NCBI GenBank assembly: GCA_910584835.1
Contig: CAJUEG010000035.1
Coordinates: 1 to 26,449 of the forward strand
Direction of reading: 5' to 3'
Origin: an uncultured Oscillospiraceae bacterium
Lineage (GTDB): Bacteria; Bacillota; Clostridia; Oscillospirales; Oscillospiraceae
Length of the DNA stretch: 26,449 nucleotides
Shown here: positions 13,834-21,053 of the stretch, piece after piece
Numbering within the stretch: the stretch's first letter is position 1
How the letters are laid out: every line of letters starts with the position of its first letter
Notes under the pieces: generated by a model
The model's input: only the letters and a program-made list of their open reading frames with translations
Database searches by the model: none
Told to the model about the DNA's origin: nothing
Position numbers and translations under genes: made by a program

Positions 13834-14694
13834 ATGAACATACAGTGGTACCCCGGGCATATGACCAAAACCCGCCGCCAGATGGAAAATGACGTGAAGC
13901 TGGTGGACCTGGTGGCGGAAGTGGTGGATGCCCGCATCCCAATTTCCAGCCGGAACCCGGATATCGACGCCATAGTGGGAGACAGGCCAAGGCTGATCAT
14001 TTTCAACCGGGCGGATCAGGCCGACCCGGCCGCGACCGGGCGCTGGCTGGCCTGGTTTAAGGAAAGAGGCTGCGGTGTACTGGAGACCGACGCCAAAAGC
14101 GGCAGGGGAGTGGGAGAGTTCTCCGCGACCGCGAAGCGCGTATTGAAGGACAAGCTGGAAGCCTGGAGGGCCAAGGGGCAGGTGGGACGCCCAATCCGGG
14201 CCATGGTGGTGGGGGTGCCAAACGTGGGTAAGTCCACCTTCATCAATAAAGTGGCCAAGCGCAAATCGGCAAAGGCGGGCGACCGCCCGGGCGTCACCCG
14301 GGGCAAACAGTGGGTGAGTGTGGACGCCGGGCTGGAGCTGCTGGATACGCCGGGTATCCTCTGGCCAAAATTTGAGGACCAGACCACCGGCCTGCATCTG
14401 GCTTTTACCGGCGCGGTAAAGGACGAGATCACAGATGTGGAGGGGCTGGCCTGCGCGCTGCTGGAGCTGCTGCGGGACCGCTACCCTCAGGCACTGAAAG
14501 AGCGGTATAAGATAACGGACATTGATGAGCTCCAGGGCTGGGAGCTGCTGGAACAGTGCGCACGTAAGCGGGGGATGCTGGTCTCCGGCGGAGAGGTGAA
14601 TGGAGAACGGATGGCCAACGTTCTGCTGGATGAGTTCCGGGGAGGAAAGCTAGGACGCTTTACACTGGAAACGCCGGAAGAGATTAAGCTGTAA
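13834..14694 (+). CDS. rbgA: Ribosome biogenesis GTPase RbgA (YlqF)
   Basis: RbgA is a circularly permuted GTPase needed for late assembly of the 50S subunit. The product is 286 aa. The motif order is permuted as expected: G4 first (NRAD at residues 58-61), then G5, then G1 GVPNVGKST (near 127-135), G2, and G3 DTPG. The N-terminal IQWYPGHMTK is characteristic of the family. G4 has Arg where NKxD is usual. The C-terminal helical domain ends GGKLGRFTLETPE. AAAGGAGG precedes the ATG. It probably starts a transcript running through rnhB and yraN. Confidence 0.95.
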   Translation: MNIQWYPGHMTKTRRQMENDVKLVDLVAEVVDARIPISSRNPDIDAIVGDRPRLIIFNRADQADPAATGRWLAWFKERGCGVLETDAKSGRGVGEFSATAKRVLKDKLEAWRAKGQVGRPIRAMVVGVPNVGKSTFINKVAKRKSAKAGDRPGVTRGKQWVSVDAGLELLDTPGILWPKFEDQTTGLHLAFTGAVKDEITDVEGLACALLELLRDRYPQALKERYKITDIDELQGWELLEQCARKRGMLVSGGEVNGERMANVLLDEFRGGKLGRFTLETPEEIKL

Positions 14695-14710
14695 GAGGGG
14701 AGGGAAGATT

Positions 14711-15316
14711 ATGCCGGGCTGGGATTATGAGCGGGCGGCGGCGGACCGGGGGCGCCTCGCGGTGTGCGGCTGTGACGAGGCGGGGGCGGGGCCCCTGGCG
14801 GGCCGGGTGTATGCGGCGGCGGCCATCCTCCCCGACGGGCTGGACCTGCCATGGCTCAATGACTCCAAGCAGGTGACGGAAAAACGGCGGGAGATCTTGT
14901 TTGACCAGATCCGGGAACAGGCCGTGAGCTGGGCTGTGGCCTGGGTGGAGCCGGAGGAGATCGACCGAATCGACATACTCAACAGCCGGATCAAAGCTAT
15001 GCAACTGGCCATCGACGCGCTGGAGAAAAAGGCGGATTTCGCCTTGGTTGACGGCAGCCGGGACCACGGCAGCAAATATGCCATTACTACGGAACACCAG
15101 CTCATTGTAAAGGGGGACAGCCTGTCATGCTCCATCGCCGCCGCCTCTATTTTGGCCAAGGTCAGCCGGGACCGTTACATGGCGGAAATGGCCGCGCTGT
15201 ATCCCCAATATGAGTTTGAGCGCCACAAGGGCTATCCCACCAGGCGGCACTATGAGCTGCTGCGGGAGTTCGGGCCGTGTCCGATCCACCGGCGCAGTTT
15301 TTTAAAAAAGCTGTGA
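14711..15316 (+). CDS. rnhB: Ribonuclease HII
   Basis: RNase HII nicks DNA at embedded ribonucleotides and degrades RNA in hybrids. The product is 201 aa. The four metal-binding carboxylates are present: Asp22 and Glu23 (CGCDEAGAG), Asp114 (LVDGS) and Asp136 (VKGDS). The conserved DSKQ, AAASILAKVSRDR and the tail GPCPIHRRSF are also seen. The usual GRG of the DExGRGPLAGPV motif reads GAG at 25-27 and the terminal P is R32; in characterised enzymes this motif recognises the RNA-DNA junction. Its 3' end overlaps yraN. AGGGGAGGGAAG precedes the ATG. Confidence 0.93.
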   Translation: MPGWDYERAAADRGRLAVCGCDEAGAGPLAGRVYAAAAILPDGLDLPWLNDSKQVTEKRREILFDQIREQAVSWAVAWVEPEEIDRIDILNSRIKAMQLAIDALEKKADFALVDGSRDHGSKYAITTEHQLIVKGDSLSCSIAAASILAKVSRDRYMAEMAALYPQYEFERHKGYPTRRHYELLREFGPCPIHRRSFLKKL

Positions 15317-15684
15317 GCGGGGGGGAGAATGCCCGGCGGCTGGGGCAGTGGGGGGAGGCCCTGGTGGCGGAGGATCTGCGGCGAAGGGGCTGGACGATTG
15401 CAGCCACCAATTTTCGCTGCCGCATGGGCGAGATAGATATCATCGTGAAAAACGGGAAGTATTTGGCCTTTGTGGAAGTTAAGCTGCGGAAAAACAATCG
15501 CTTTGGGGCGGCATGTGAGGCGGTGACCCCTTCCAAGCAGAGGAAGCTCCGGGCTGCGGCCCAATATTATCTGATGTGTCATCCCACCGGGCTCCAGCCC
15601 CGATTCGATGTGGCGGAGGTGTACGCGCCCCAGGGGACTGAAACGGTACGGCCGGGCATAAGTTACATTGAAAATGCTTTTTAG
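15277..15684 (+). CDS. YraN family (UPF0102) nuclease-like protein
   Basis: The product is up to 135 aa. The core LGQWGEALVAEDLRRRGW, GEIDIIVKNGKYLAFVEVKLR carries the E...D...ExK pattern of the restriction-endonuclease-like fold, typical of UPF0102, whose function is not settled. The start is uncertain. GTG at 15277 has GGGAG 8 nt upstream but overlaps rnhB by 40 nt; GTG at 15313 forms a 4-nt GTGA overlap with the rnhB stop but has no ribosome binding site. I use 15277, with 15313 (123 aa) as the alternative. In many genomes yraN lies next to rnhB, as here. Confidence 0.88.
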   Translation: MSDPPAQFFKKAVSGGENARRLGQWGEALVAEDLRRRGWTIAATNFRCRMGEIDIIVKNGKYLAFVEVKLRKNNRFGAACEAVTPSKQRKLRAAAQYYLMCHPTGLQPRFDVAEVYAPQGTETVRPGISYIENAF

Positions 15685-15694
15685 GGGGATGATT

Positions 15695-16633
15695 ATGGAG
15701 CCGGTCTCTGTTTTTGACGCCCATTGCGACACCGTTTCCCGCTGCTGGCGGGAGTATGAGGGATTGGATTCCAATTCCGGGATGATCTCGTTGAATCGGA
15801 CGGCGGGCTTTGGAGGGTACTGCCAGTTTTTTGCCCTGTGGACCGCGGATGGCTATACCGGTTACCCGTCAGGCGGGGATTCGGTAGAGCGGGCCTACCG
15901 GGCTCTTCTGCGCTGCTTCAAGGACCAAATGGCCCGCAATGGGGACAGAATTGTCCAATGCCGCACCGCGGATGAGGCGGAGCTGGCCAACGCCCAGGGA
16001 AGGGCCGCCGCTTTTCTGTCGGTGGAGGGGGGCGAACTGCTGGGCTGCGACCCCGCCCGGCTTCCCCAAGCGGCGGCGGACGGCGTGACCGCCATTAACC
16101 TCACATGGAACCACGCCAACGCCTTGTCCGGCGCCCACGCGGACCAGCCGGAACGGGGACTGTCCGCAATCGGCCGGCTGTTTGTGGAAAAAATGGAGGA
16201 GCTGCATATCCTGGTGGATGTGTCCCATCTGTCGGAGGCCGGATTCTGGGACGTGGCCGAAATGGCCCGCCGTCCCTTCATTGCCAGCCACTCCAACGCA
16301 AAATCTGTGTGGAATCACACAAGGAACTTGACGGATGGACAAATAAATGCGATAATAAAAAATCAAGGAGTAATAGGGTTGAATTTCTATACCGAGTTTG
16401 TGGGAGGCGGCAGGGACCTGGATATGGTCCGGGCCCATCTGGACTGCATTTTGGAGCTGGGCGGGGCCGGGAACGTGGCCCTGGGGGGCGACTGGGACGG
16501 CTGCGACACCATCGCAGACCTGCCCGCCATCGACAGCCTGTCCCGGCTGTATGAGCACCTTTTGCGCCATGGCTATAAAGAAACGGTTGTCCAAGACCTG
16601 TTTTACAACAATTTAATGAGAGTAGTGAGATGA
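15695..16633 (+). CDS. Membrane dipeptidase (renal dipeptidase family, M19)
   Basis: The product is 312 aa from the ATG at 15695, with AGGGGGA upstream. It has the M19 binuclear zinc site: HxD in FDAHCDTVSR, the bridging Glu in SVEGGELLG, His in DVSHLSEAGFWD, His in IASHSNAKS and Asp in GGDWDGCDT. No signal peptide is visible, so it probably acts in the cytoplasm despite the family name. M19 enzymes cleave a range of dipeptides including D-residue types. Its last codons overlap thrC by 4 nt (ATGA). Confidence 0.93.
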   Translation: MEPVSVFDAHCDTVSRCWREYEGLDSNSGMISLNRTAGFGGYCQFFALWTADGYTGYPSGGDSVERAYRALLRCFKDQMARNGDRIVQCRTADEAELANAQGRAAAFLSVEGGELLGCDPARLPQAAADGVTAINLTWNHANALSGAHADQPERGLSAIGRLFVEKMEELHILVDVSHLSEAGFWDVAEMARRPFIASHSNAKSVWNHTRNLTDGQINAIIKNQGVIGLNFYTEFVGGGRDLDMVRAHLDCILELGGAGNVALGGDWDGCDTIADLPAIDSLSRLYEHLLRHGYKETVVQDLFYNNLMRVVR

Positions 16634-18123
16634 CCATGAACTATCTGAGCACGAGAAATAAAGATTTGCGCATGAGTGCGTCCCAGGCCATCGCCAAAGG
16701 ACTGGCCCCCGACGGCGGGCTGCTGACCCCGGCGGTGCTGCCCAGGCTGCCCTCCTCTGCGGTGGAGACCATGCGGGACATGTCCTACCAGCAGCGGGTG
16801 GTCTACATCATGAACAGCTTTTTGGAGGGGTTCGCCGCCTCCGAGCTGAACAGCTATGCCTCGGAGGCCTACGGCGGGGGAAAGTTCTCCCACGAGGATG
16901 TGGCCCCGGTGCGCAGGCTGGATGAGAACACCTACTGCCTGGAGCTGTGGCATGGGCCTACCTGCGCCTTTAAGGATATGGCGCTGCAGATGCTGCCCCA
17001 TCTGCTCACCGCGTCCTTGGATAAAAATGACGAGAAAAAGACGGTGTGCATTCTGGTGGCCACCTCCGGCGACACCGGGAAGGCTGCGCTGGAGGGCTTC
17101 CGCAATGTGGAGAACACAAAGATTCTGGTGTTCTATCCCAAAGACGGCGTCTCCGAAATCCAGGAGCTGCAGATGGTCACCCAGGAGGGCGGAAATGTGG
17201 GCGTGAGCTCCGTGGTGGGCAATTTTGACGATGCCCAAACCGGAGTAAAACAGCTGTTTTCCGACGAGAAGCTGTCGGCTGAGCTTGCGGAGCGGGGCTA
17301 TTTCCTCTCCTCCGCCAACTCCATCAACTGGGGCCGGGTGCTTCCTCAGATTGTGTACTACGCCTCCGCCTACTGTGATCTGCTGAAGGAAGGGGCCATC
17401 GCCAAGGGACAGCAGATCAACGTGTGCGTGCCTACCGGCAACTTCGGCAACATTCTGGCGGCATATTACGCCAAGGCTATGGGTATCCCCATCAGCCGGC
17501 TGATCTGCGCCTCCAACCAGAACAATGTGCTCACTGACTTCATCCACACCGGCTCCTATGACCGCAACCGCACCTTCTATAACACCCTGTCTCCATCGAT
17601 GGACATTCTGGTGTCCAGCAATCTGGAGCGGATGGTGTTTGAGCTGTCCGGCCGGGATGACCGGCTGGTGCGGGAGTATATGTCCCAGCTGACCCAGTAC
17701 GGCAGCTACCGGGTGGACAGTTCCATCCGTACCAAGCTGAAAAAAGAGTTCAGCGCCGGCTATTGCAGCGACGGGCAGACCAAGGCCATGATCGCCAAAA
17801 TGTGGAGTGAGCGCAGTTATCTCATCGATCCCCACACCGCAGTGGCCTTCCACGTGCTGGACGAGTACCGGGCGGAGACGGGGGACGACACCCCCACCGT
17901 GGTGGTATCCACCGCCAGCCCCTTCAAGTTCTGCAGCAGCGTGCTGGACGCGCTGGGCGTAAAAGAGCACCAGGCCGGGCTGGACATTCTGGATCAGCTG
18001 GCCGAGGTCACCGGCGAACCCGTCCCCATGCCCCTGGCCCGGCTGAAGAGCCGCCGGCGCCGTTTTGACGGCGTGGTCAAAAAAGACGCCATGAAGGGCT
18101 GCGTGCTGGACTTCCTGAAGTAA
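16630..18123 (+). CDS. thrC: Threonine synthase
   Basis: ThrC converts O-phosphohomoserine to threonine with pyridoxal phosphate. The product is 497 aa, the long subtype found in enteric bacteria, yeast and many Clostridia. Lys115 in GPTCAFKDMALQ binds the cofactor, and ATSGDTGKAALEGF is the phosphate-binding loop; NFGNILAAYYAKAMG and FIHTGSYDRN are also typical. The N-terminal YLSTR is a family hallmark. The start overlaps the dipeptidase stop, and a second ATG at 16636 is possible; the ribosome binding site is weak for both, which suggests translational coupling. Confidence 0.96.
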   Translation: MTMNYLSTRNKDLRMSASQAIAKGLAPDGGLLTPAVLPRLPSSAVETMRDMSYQQRVVYIMNSFLEGFAASELNSYASEAYGGGKFSHEDVAPVRRLDENTYCLELWHGPTCAFKDMALQMLPHLLTASLDKNDEKKTVCILVATSGDTGKAALEGFRNVENTKILVFYPKDGVSEIQELQMVTQEGGNVGVSSVVGNFDDAQTGVKQLFSDEKLSAELAERGYFLSSANSINWGRVLPQIVYYASAYCDLLKEGAIAKGQQINVCVPTGNFGNILAAYYAKAMGIPISRLICASNQNNVLTDFIHTGSYDRNRTFYNTLSPSMDILVSSNLERMVFELSGRDDRLVREYMSQLTQYGSYRVDSSIRTKLKKEFSAGYCSDGQTKAMIAKMWSERSYLIDPHTAVAFHVLDEYRAETGDDTPTVVVSTASPFKFCSSVLDALGVKEHQAGLDILDQLAEVTGEPVPMPLARLKSRRRRFDGVVKKDAMKGCVLDFLK

Positions 18124-18135
18124 AGAGGTGATGGG

Positions 18136-18825
18136 ATGGCCCTCTATGCCATTGGCGACACGCACCTGTCCCTAAGCGCAAACAAGCCCATGGATGTGTT
18201 CGGCGGGGGCTGGGAGGGCTATGTGGACAAGCTGCGGGAGGGATTTGCCCCGGTGGGGGACGGCGACACGGTGGTGCTGTGCGGCGATCTGTCCTGGGGC
18301 ATGAGCCTGGAGGAGGCAAAGGACGACTTTGCCTTCCTCGATCACGAGCTGCCGGGGGAGAAGTGGCTGCTCAAGGGCAATCACGACTACTGGTGGACCA
18401 CCGCATCCAAGATGAACGCCTTTTTCCAGGCCAACGGCTTTACCCGGCTGCACATCCTTCACAACAACTGCGCTCTGTACGGCGAGACCGCCCTGTGCGG
18501 CACCCGGGGTTGGTTTTTTGAGGAGAACGGCGCGCCCCAGTGGGAAAAGGTATTCAACCGGGAACTGATCCGGCTGGAGGCGTCGCTGAAGGCGGCGGGA
18601 GAGAGGGACAAGCTGTGCTTTCTCCACTACCCGCCCCTGTACCGGGGCTACCGCTGTCAGGAAATCATCGATCTGCTGGAGCGATACCGGGTAAAGGCCT
18701 GTTATTACGGCCATCTCCACGGCCCGAGCCACCGGCTGGCCATTGAAGGGGCGCAGGGGGCGGTGGACTACCGCCTGGTGTCTGCGGACTTTATAGGATT
18801 CCGTCCAAAAAAAATTTTGGATTAG
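18136..18825 (+). CDS. Calcineurin-like metallophosphoesterase
   Basis: The product is 229 aa. The metal-binding blocks appear in order: GDTH near the N-terminus, VVLCGDLSWG, LKGNHDYWW, LCFLHYPP and YYGHLHGP. It belongs to a short cytoplasmic subgroup common in Clostridia; the substrate is unknown and it should not be read as histidinol phosphatase without evidence. AAAGAGGTGATGGG precedes the ATG, 12 nt after the thrC stop. It is the last gene before the tig promoter region, and no terminator hairpin is obvious after it. Confidence 0.9.
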   Translation: MALYAIGDTHLSLSANKPMDVFGGGWEGYVDKLREGFAPVGDGDTVVLCGDLSWGMSLEEAKDDFAFLDHELPGEKWLLKGNHDYWWTTASKMNAFFQANGFTRLHILHNNCALYGETALCGTRGWFFEENGAPQWEKVFNRELIRLEASLKAAGERDKLCFLHYPPLYRGYRCQEIIDLLERYRVKACYYGHLHGPSHRLAIEGAQGAVDYRLVSADFIGFRPKKILD

Positions 18826-18837
18826 ACAAAAAAACAG

Positions 18838-18866
18838 TGGAAATCTCCGCGCCTATCTGATAGAAT
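18838..18866 (+). promoter_or_regulatory. Weak candidate promoter of tig
   Basis: TAGAAT at 18861-18866 is a good -10, but the matching -35 (TGGAAA at 18838-18843, 17-nt spacer) is poor. It is the best candidate in the 105-nt gap before tig. Confidence 0.35.
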
Positions 18867-18888
18867 AGGTTGGATTATTTAGAAAGAA

Positions 18889-18911
18889 GGCCCAGGGGCT
18901 GCGCCCGGGCC
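18889..18911 (+). other. GC-rich hairpin in the tig leader
   Basis: GGCCC (18889-18893) pairs with GGGCC (18907-18911) and GGGC (18896-18899) pairs with GCCC (18903-18906). No T-run follows. It ends 6 nt before the ribosome binding site of tig and may affect mRNA stability or translation. Confidence 0.55.
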
Positions 18912-18930
18912 GAGCTTGGAGGAACACACC

Positions 18931-20295
18931 ATGAACATCAAGAGCAACGAAAAAAAAGAGAACAGCACCTATGAGCTGGTGATCGAGGTCGGCGCCGCCG
19001 AGTTCCAGGCTGCTGTCGACAAGGTTTACAACCGTCAGAAAAAGAACATCAATGTTCCGGGCTTCCGCAAGGGCAAGGCCCCCCGGAAGATGGTGGAGAA
19101 GATGTATGGCGCGGAGATTTTTTTTGAGGACGCCATTTCCCTGGCCTATCCCGACGCCTATGAGACCGCGCTGAAGGAGGCGGGGATCAGCCCCGTAGCC
19201 TATCCCCAGCTGGAGGTGCTGGACGTCAGCGCCGACGGCTTTACCTTTAAGGCGACCGTCACCGTCAAGCCCGAGGCGTCCGTTAAGGATTACAAGGGCC
19301 TGAGCGTGGCCAAGACGGATGTGAAGGTGTCCGCCGCAGACGTTAAGGCGGAGCTGAAGCCGTACATCGACCGGGCTTCCCGCCTGGTGAGCGTGGAGCG
19401 CAAGGCCAAAAAGGGCGACACTGCGGTCATCGACTTCGAGGGCTTCAAGGACGGCGTTCCGTTCCAGGGCGGCAAAGGGGAAAACTACAGCCTGGAGCTG
19501 GGCTCCGGCTCCTTTGTCCCCGGCTTTGAGGATCAGGTCATCGGAATGAAGGCCGGAGATGAAAAGGATCTGGACATCACATTCCCCGAGGACTACGCAC
19601 CCGAGCTGGCCGGCGCCCAGGTGGTGTTTAAGGTCAAGGTCCACGAGGTAAAGGAGAAGCAGGAGCCTGAGCTGGACGACGAGTTCGCCAAGGACGTGTC
19701 CGAGTTCGACACTTTGGACGAGTTCAAGAAGGACCTGGGCGAAAAGCTGAAGGCCCGCCGCCAGGAGCAGGCTGACCGGGAGTTTGAGACCGCTGTCATT
19801 GACGCGCTGATCGAAAAGCTGGAGTGCGACGTGCCCCAGGCCATGATCGACTACCAGGCGGACAAAATGCTGGACGACTATGCAAACCGCATCCAAAGCC
19901 AGGGGATCAAGTTTGAGGACTACCTGCGGATGATGGGCATGACCGTGGACGATATGCGCGCCCAGTCCAAGACCGCCGCCGCCCGGACCGTGCGCAGCGA
20001 TCTGGCCCTGGAGGCCGTGGCCGCCGCCGAGGGCATTGAGATTTCCGACGCCGCGGTGGATGAGGAGATCGCCAGGCTGGCCGAGCAGTATAAGATGGAG
20101 GAGGACAAGGTCCGCTCCATCGTCAATACGGACGATATCCGCCGGGATTTGAGCATGCGCGCCGCGCTGGATCTGGTGAAGTCCTCTGTGAAAAAGACCG
20201 CCAAGAAGGCTGCAAAAAAGGCGGAGGATGACGGGGAGGAAAAGGCCGCCCCCAAGAAGAAGGCTTCGTCCAGGGCCAAGAAGGCGGAAGAGTAA
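18931..20295 (+). CDS. tig: Trigger factor (ribosome-associated chaperone and prolyl isomerase)
   Basis: Trigger factor binds L23 at the ribosome exit and shields nascent chains. The product is 454 aa from the ATG at 18931, with GGAGG 8 nt upstream; a TTG at 18916 is rejected because the ribosome binding site lies inside it. The ribosome-binding signature GFRKGKAP is near residue 45. The FKBP-type domain spans about 150-240 (KGDTAVIDFEG, GSFVPGFEDQVIGM). The helical substrate domain follows. The last 35 residues are a Lys/Ala-rich tail (KKTAKKAAKKAEDDGEE and on), not part of the classical fold. It heads the protein quality-control gene block. Confidence 0.96.
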   Translation: MNIKSNEKKENSTYELVIEVGAAEFQAAVDKVYNRQKKNINVPGFRKGKAPRKMVEKMYGAEIFFEDAISLAYPDAYETALKEAGISPVAYPQLEVLDVSADGFTFKATVTVKPEASVKDYKGLSVAKTDVKVSAADVKAELKPYIDRASRLVSVERKAKKGDTAVIDFEGFKDGVPFQGGKGENYSLELGSGSFVPGFEDQVIGMKAGDEKDLDITFPEDYAPELAGAQVVFKVKVHEVKEKQEPELDDEFAKDVSEFDTLDEFKKDLGEKLKARRQEQADREFETAVIDALIEKLECDVPQAMIDYQADKMLDDYANRIQSQGIKFEDYLRMMGMTVDDMRAQSKTAAARTVRSDLALEAVAAAEGIEISDAAVDEEIARLAEQYKMEEDKVRSIVNTDDIRRDLSMRAALDLVKSSVKKTAKKAAKKAEDDGEEKAAPKKKASSRAKKAEE

Positions 20296-20320
20296 CATAC
20301 TGTAAACCTTTTGCGCGCAG

Positions 20321-20390
20321 GAGGGAATAACCTACGCCGGAGTATGGGCATAATAGCCAGCGCTGGCGGGAAGCGCATATTCCCCCTCGG
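20321..20390 (+). other. Structured leader upstream of clpP
   Basis: GGGAATA (20323-20329) pairs with TATTCCC (20378-20384), enclosing the 12-bp palindrome GCCAGCGCTGGC (20356-20367). The structure ends about 10 nt before the clpP ribosome binding site. I see no CtsR-type operator (GGTCAAA direct repeats) and no convincing promoter in this gap. Confidence 0.4.
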
Positions 20391-20404
20391 AAAGGAGAAT
20401 ACCG

Positions 20405-20986
20405 ATGAGTTTAGTTCCTTATGTTGTAGAGCAGACCAGCCGTGGTGAGCGGTCCTATGATATTTTCTCCAGGCTGCTCAATGACCGCATTGTGTTTTTG
20501 GGTGAAGAGGTCAACGCGACCACCGCGTCCCTGGTGGTGGCCCAGCTGCTCCACCTGGAGGGGCAGGACCCGGACAAGGACATCCAGCTCTATATCAACA
20601 GCCCCGGCGGGTCCATCACCGACGGCATGGCCATCTATGACACCATGCAGTACATCAAGTGTGATGTGTCCACCATCTGTGTGGGTATGGCTGCCTCTAT
20701 GGGGGCGTTTCTGCTGTCCGCAGGCGCCAAGGGCAAGCGTATCGCCCTGCCCAACGCGGAGATTATGATCCACCAGCCCTCTGCCGGGACCCAGGGCCAA
20801 ATCACCGACATGGCCCTGCACCTGAAGCGGCTGGAGATCATCAAAAAGCGGATGAACACCCTGCTGGCCGCCAACTGCGGCAAGAGCGTGGAGCAGGTCA
20901 CCGCCGACTGTGAGCGGGACAACTTTATGACCGCCGAGGAGGCTTTGGAGTACGGCCTTATCGACAAGATCATCACAAATCGCTGA
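20405..20986 (+). CDS. clpP: ATP-dependent Clp protease proteolytic subunit
   Basis: ClpP forms the double-ring serine protease chamber served by ClpX and other Clp ATPases. The product is 193 aa, the usual size. The catalytic triad is Ser98 (GMAASMGAFLL), His123 (IMIHQPSAG) and Asp172 (ERDNFMTAEEA). The N-terminal SLVPYVVEQTSRGERSYDIF and YINSPGGSITDGMAI are typical. GGAAAGGAG precedes the ATG. It sits between tig and clpX, the common Clostridial order. A hairpin separates it from clpX. Confidence 0.98.
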   Translation: MSLVPYVVEQTSRGERSYDIFSRLLNDRIVFLGEEVNATTASLVVAQLLHLEGQDPDKDIQLYINSPGGSITDGMAIYDTMQYIKCDVSTICVGMAASMGAFLLSAGAKGKRIALPNAEIMIHQPSAGTQGQITDMALHLKRLEIIKKRMNTLLAANCGKSVEQVTADCERDNFMTAEEALEYGLIDKIITNR

Positions 20987-20991
20987 GTAAA

Positions 20992-21028
20992 GCCAAAGAG
21001 CGGAGGGCAGCTTCTCCGCTCTTTTGGC
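20992..21028 (+). terminator. Terminator-like hairpin between clpP and clpX
   Basis: GCCAAAGAGCGGAG (20992-21005) pairs with CTCCGCTCTTTTGGC (21014-21028), one T bulged, around GGCAGCTT. The T-run is inside the stem base, not after it, so it may be an attenuator or a partial terminator rather than a full stop. Confidence 0.65.
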
Positions 21029-21053
21029 GCTTTCCTGAAAGGAAGACCAGAAT

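Noticed and set aside
16603..18165. A 520-codon open frame on the minus strand opposite thrC
   Set aside because: It is the complement of a complete threonine synthase with all its motifs. Its predicted peptide is rich in His, Gly and Gln without any family signature, as expected from the antisense of a GC-rich gene.
18853..20298. A 481-codon open frame on the minus strand opposite tig
   Set aside because: The trigger factor on the + strand is full length and well supported. The opposite frame is Leu/Gly/His-rich low complexity with no ribosome binding site.
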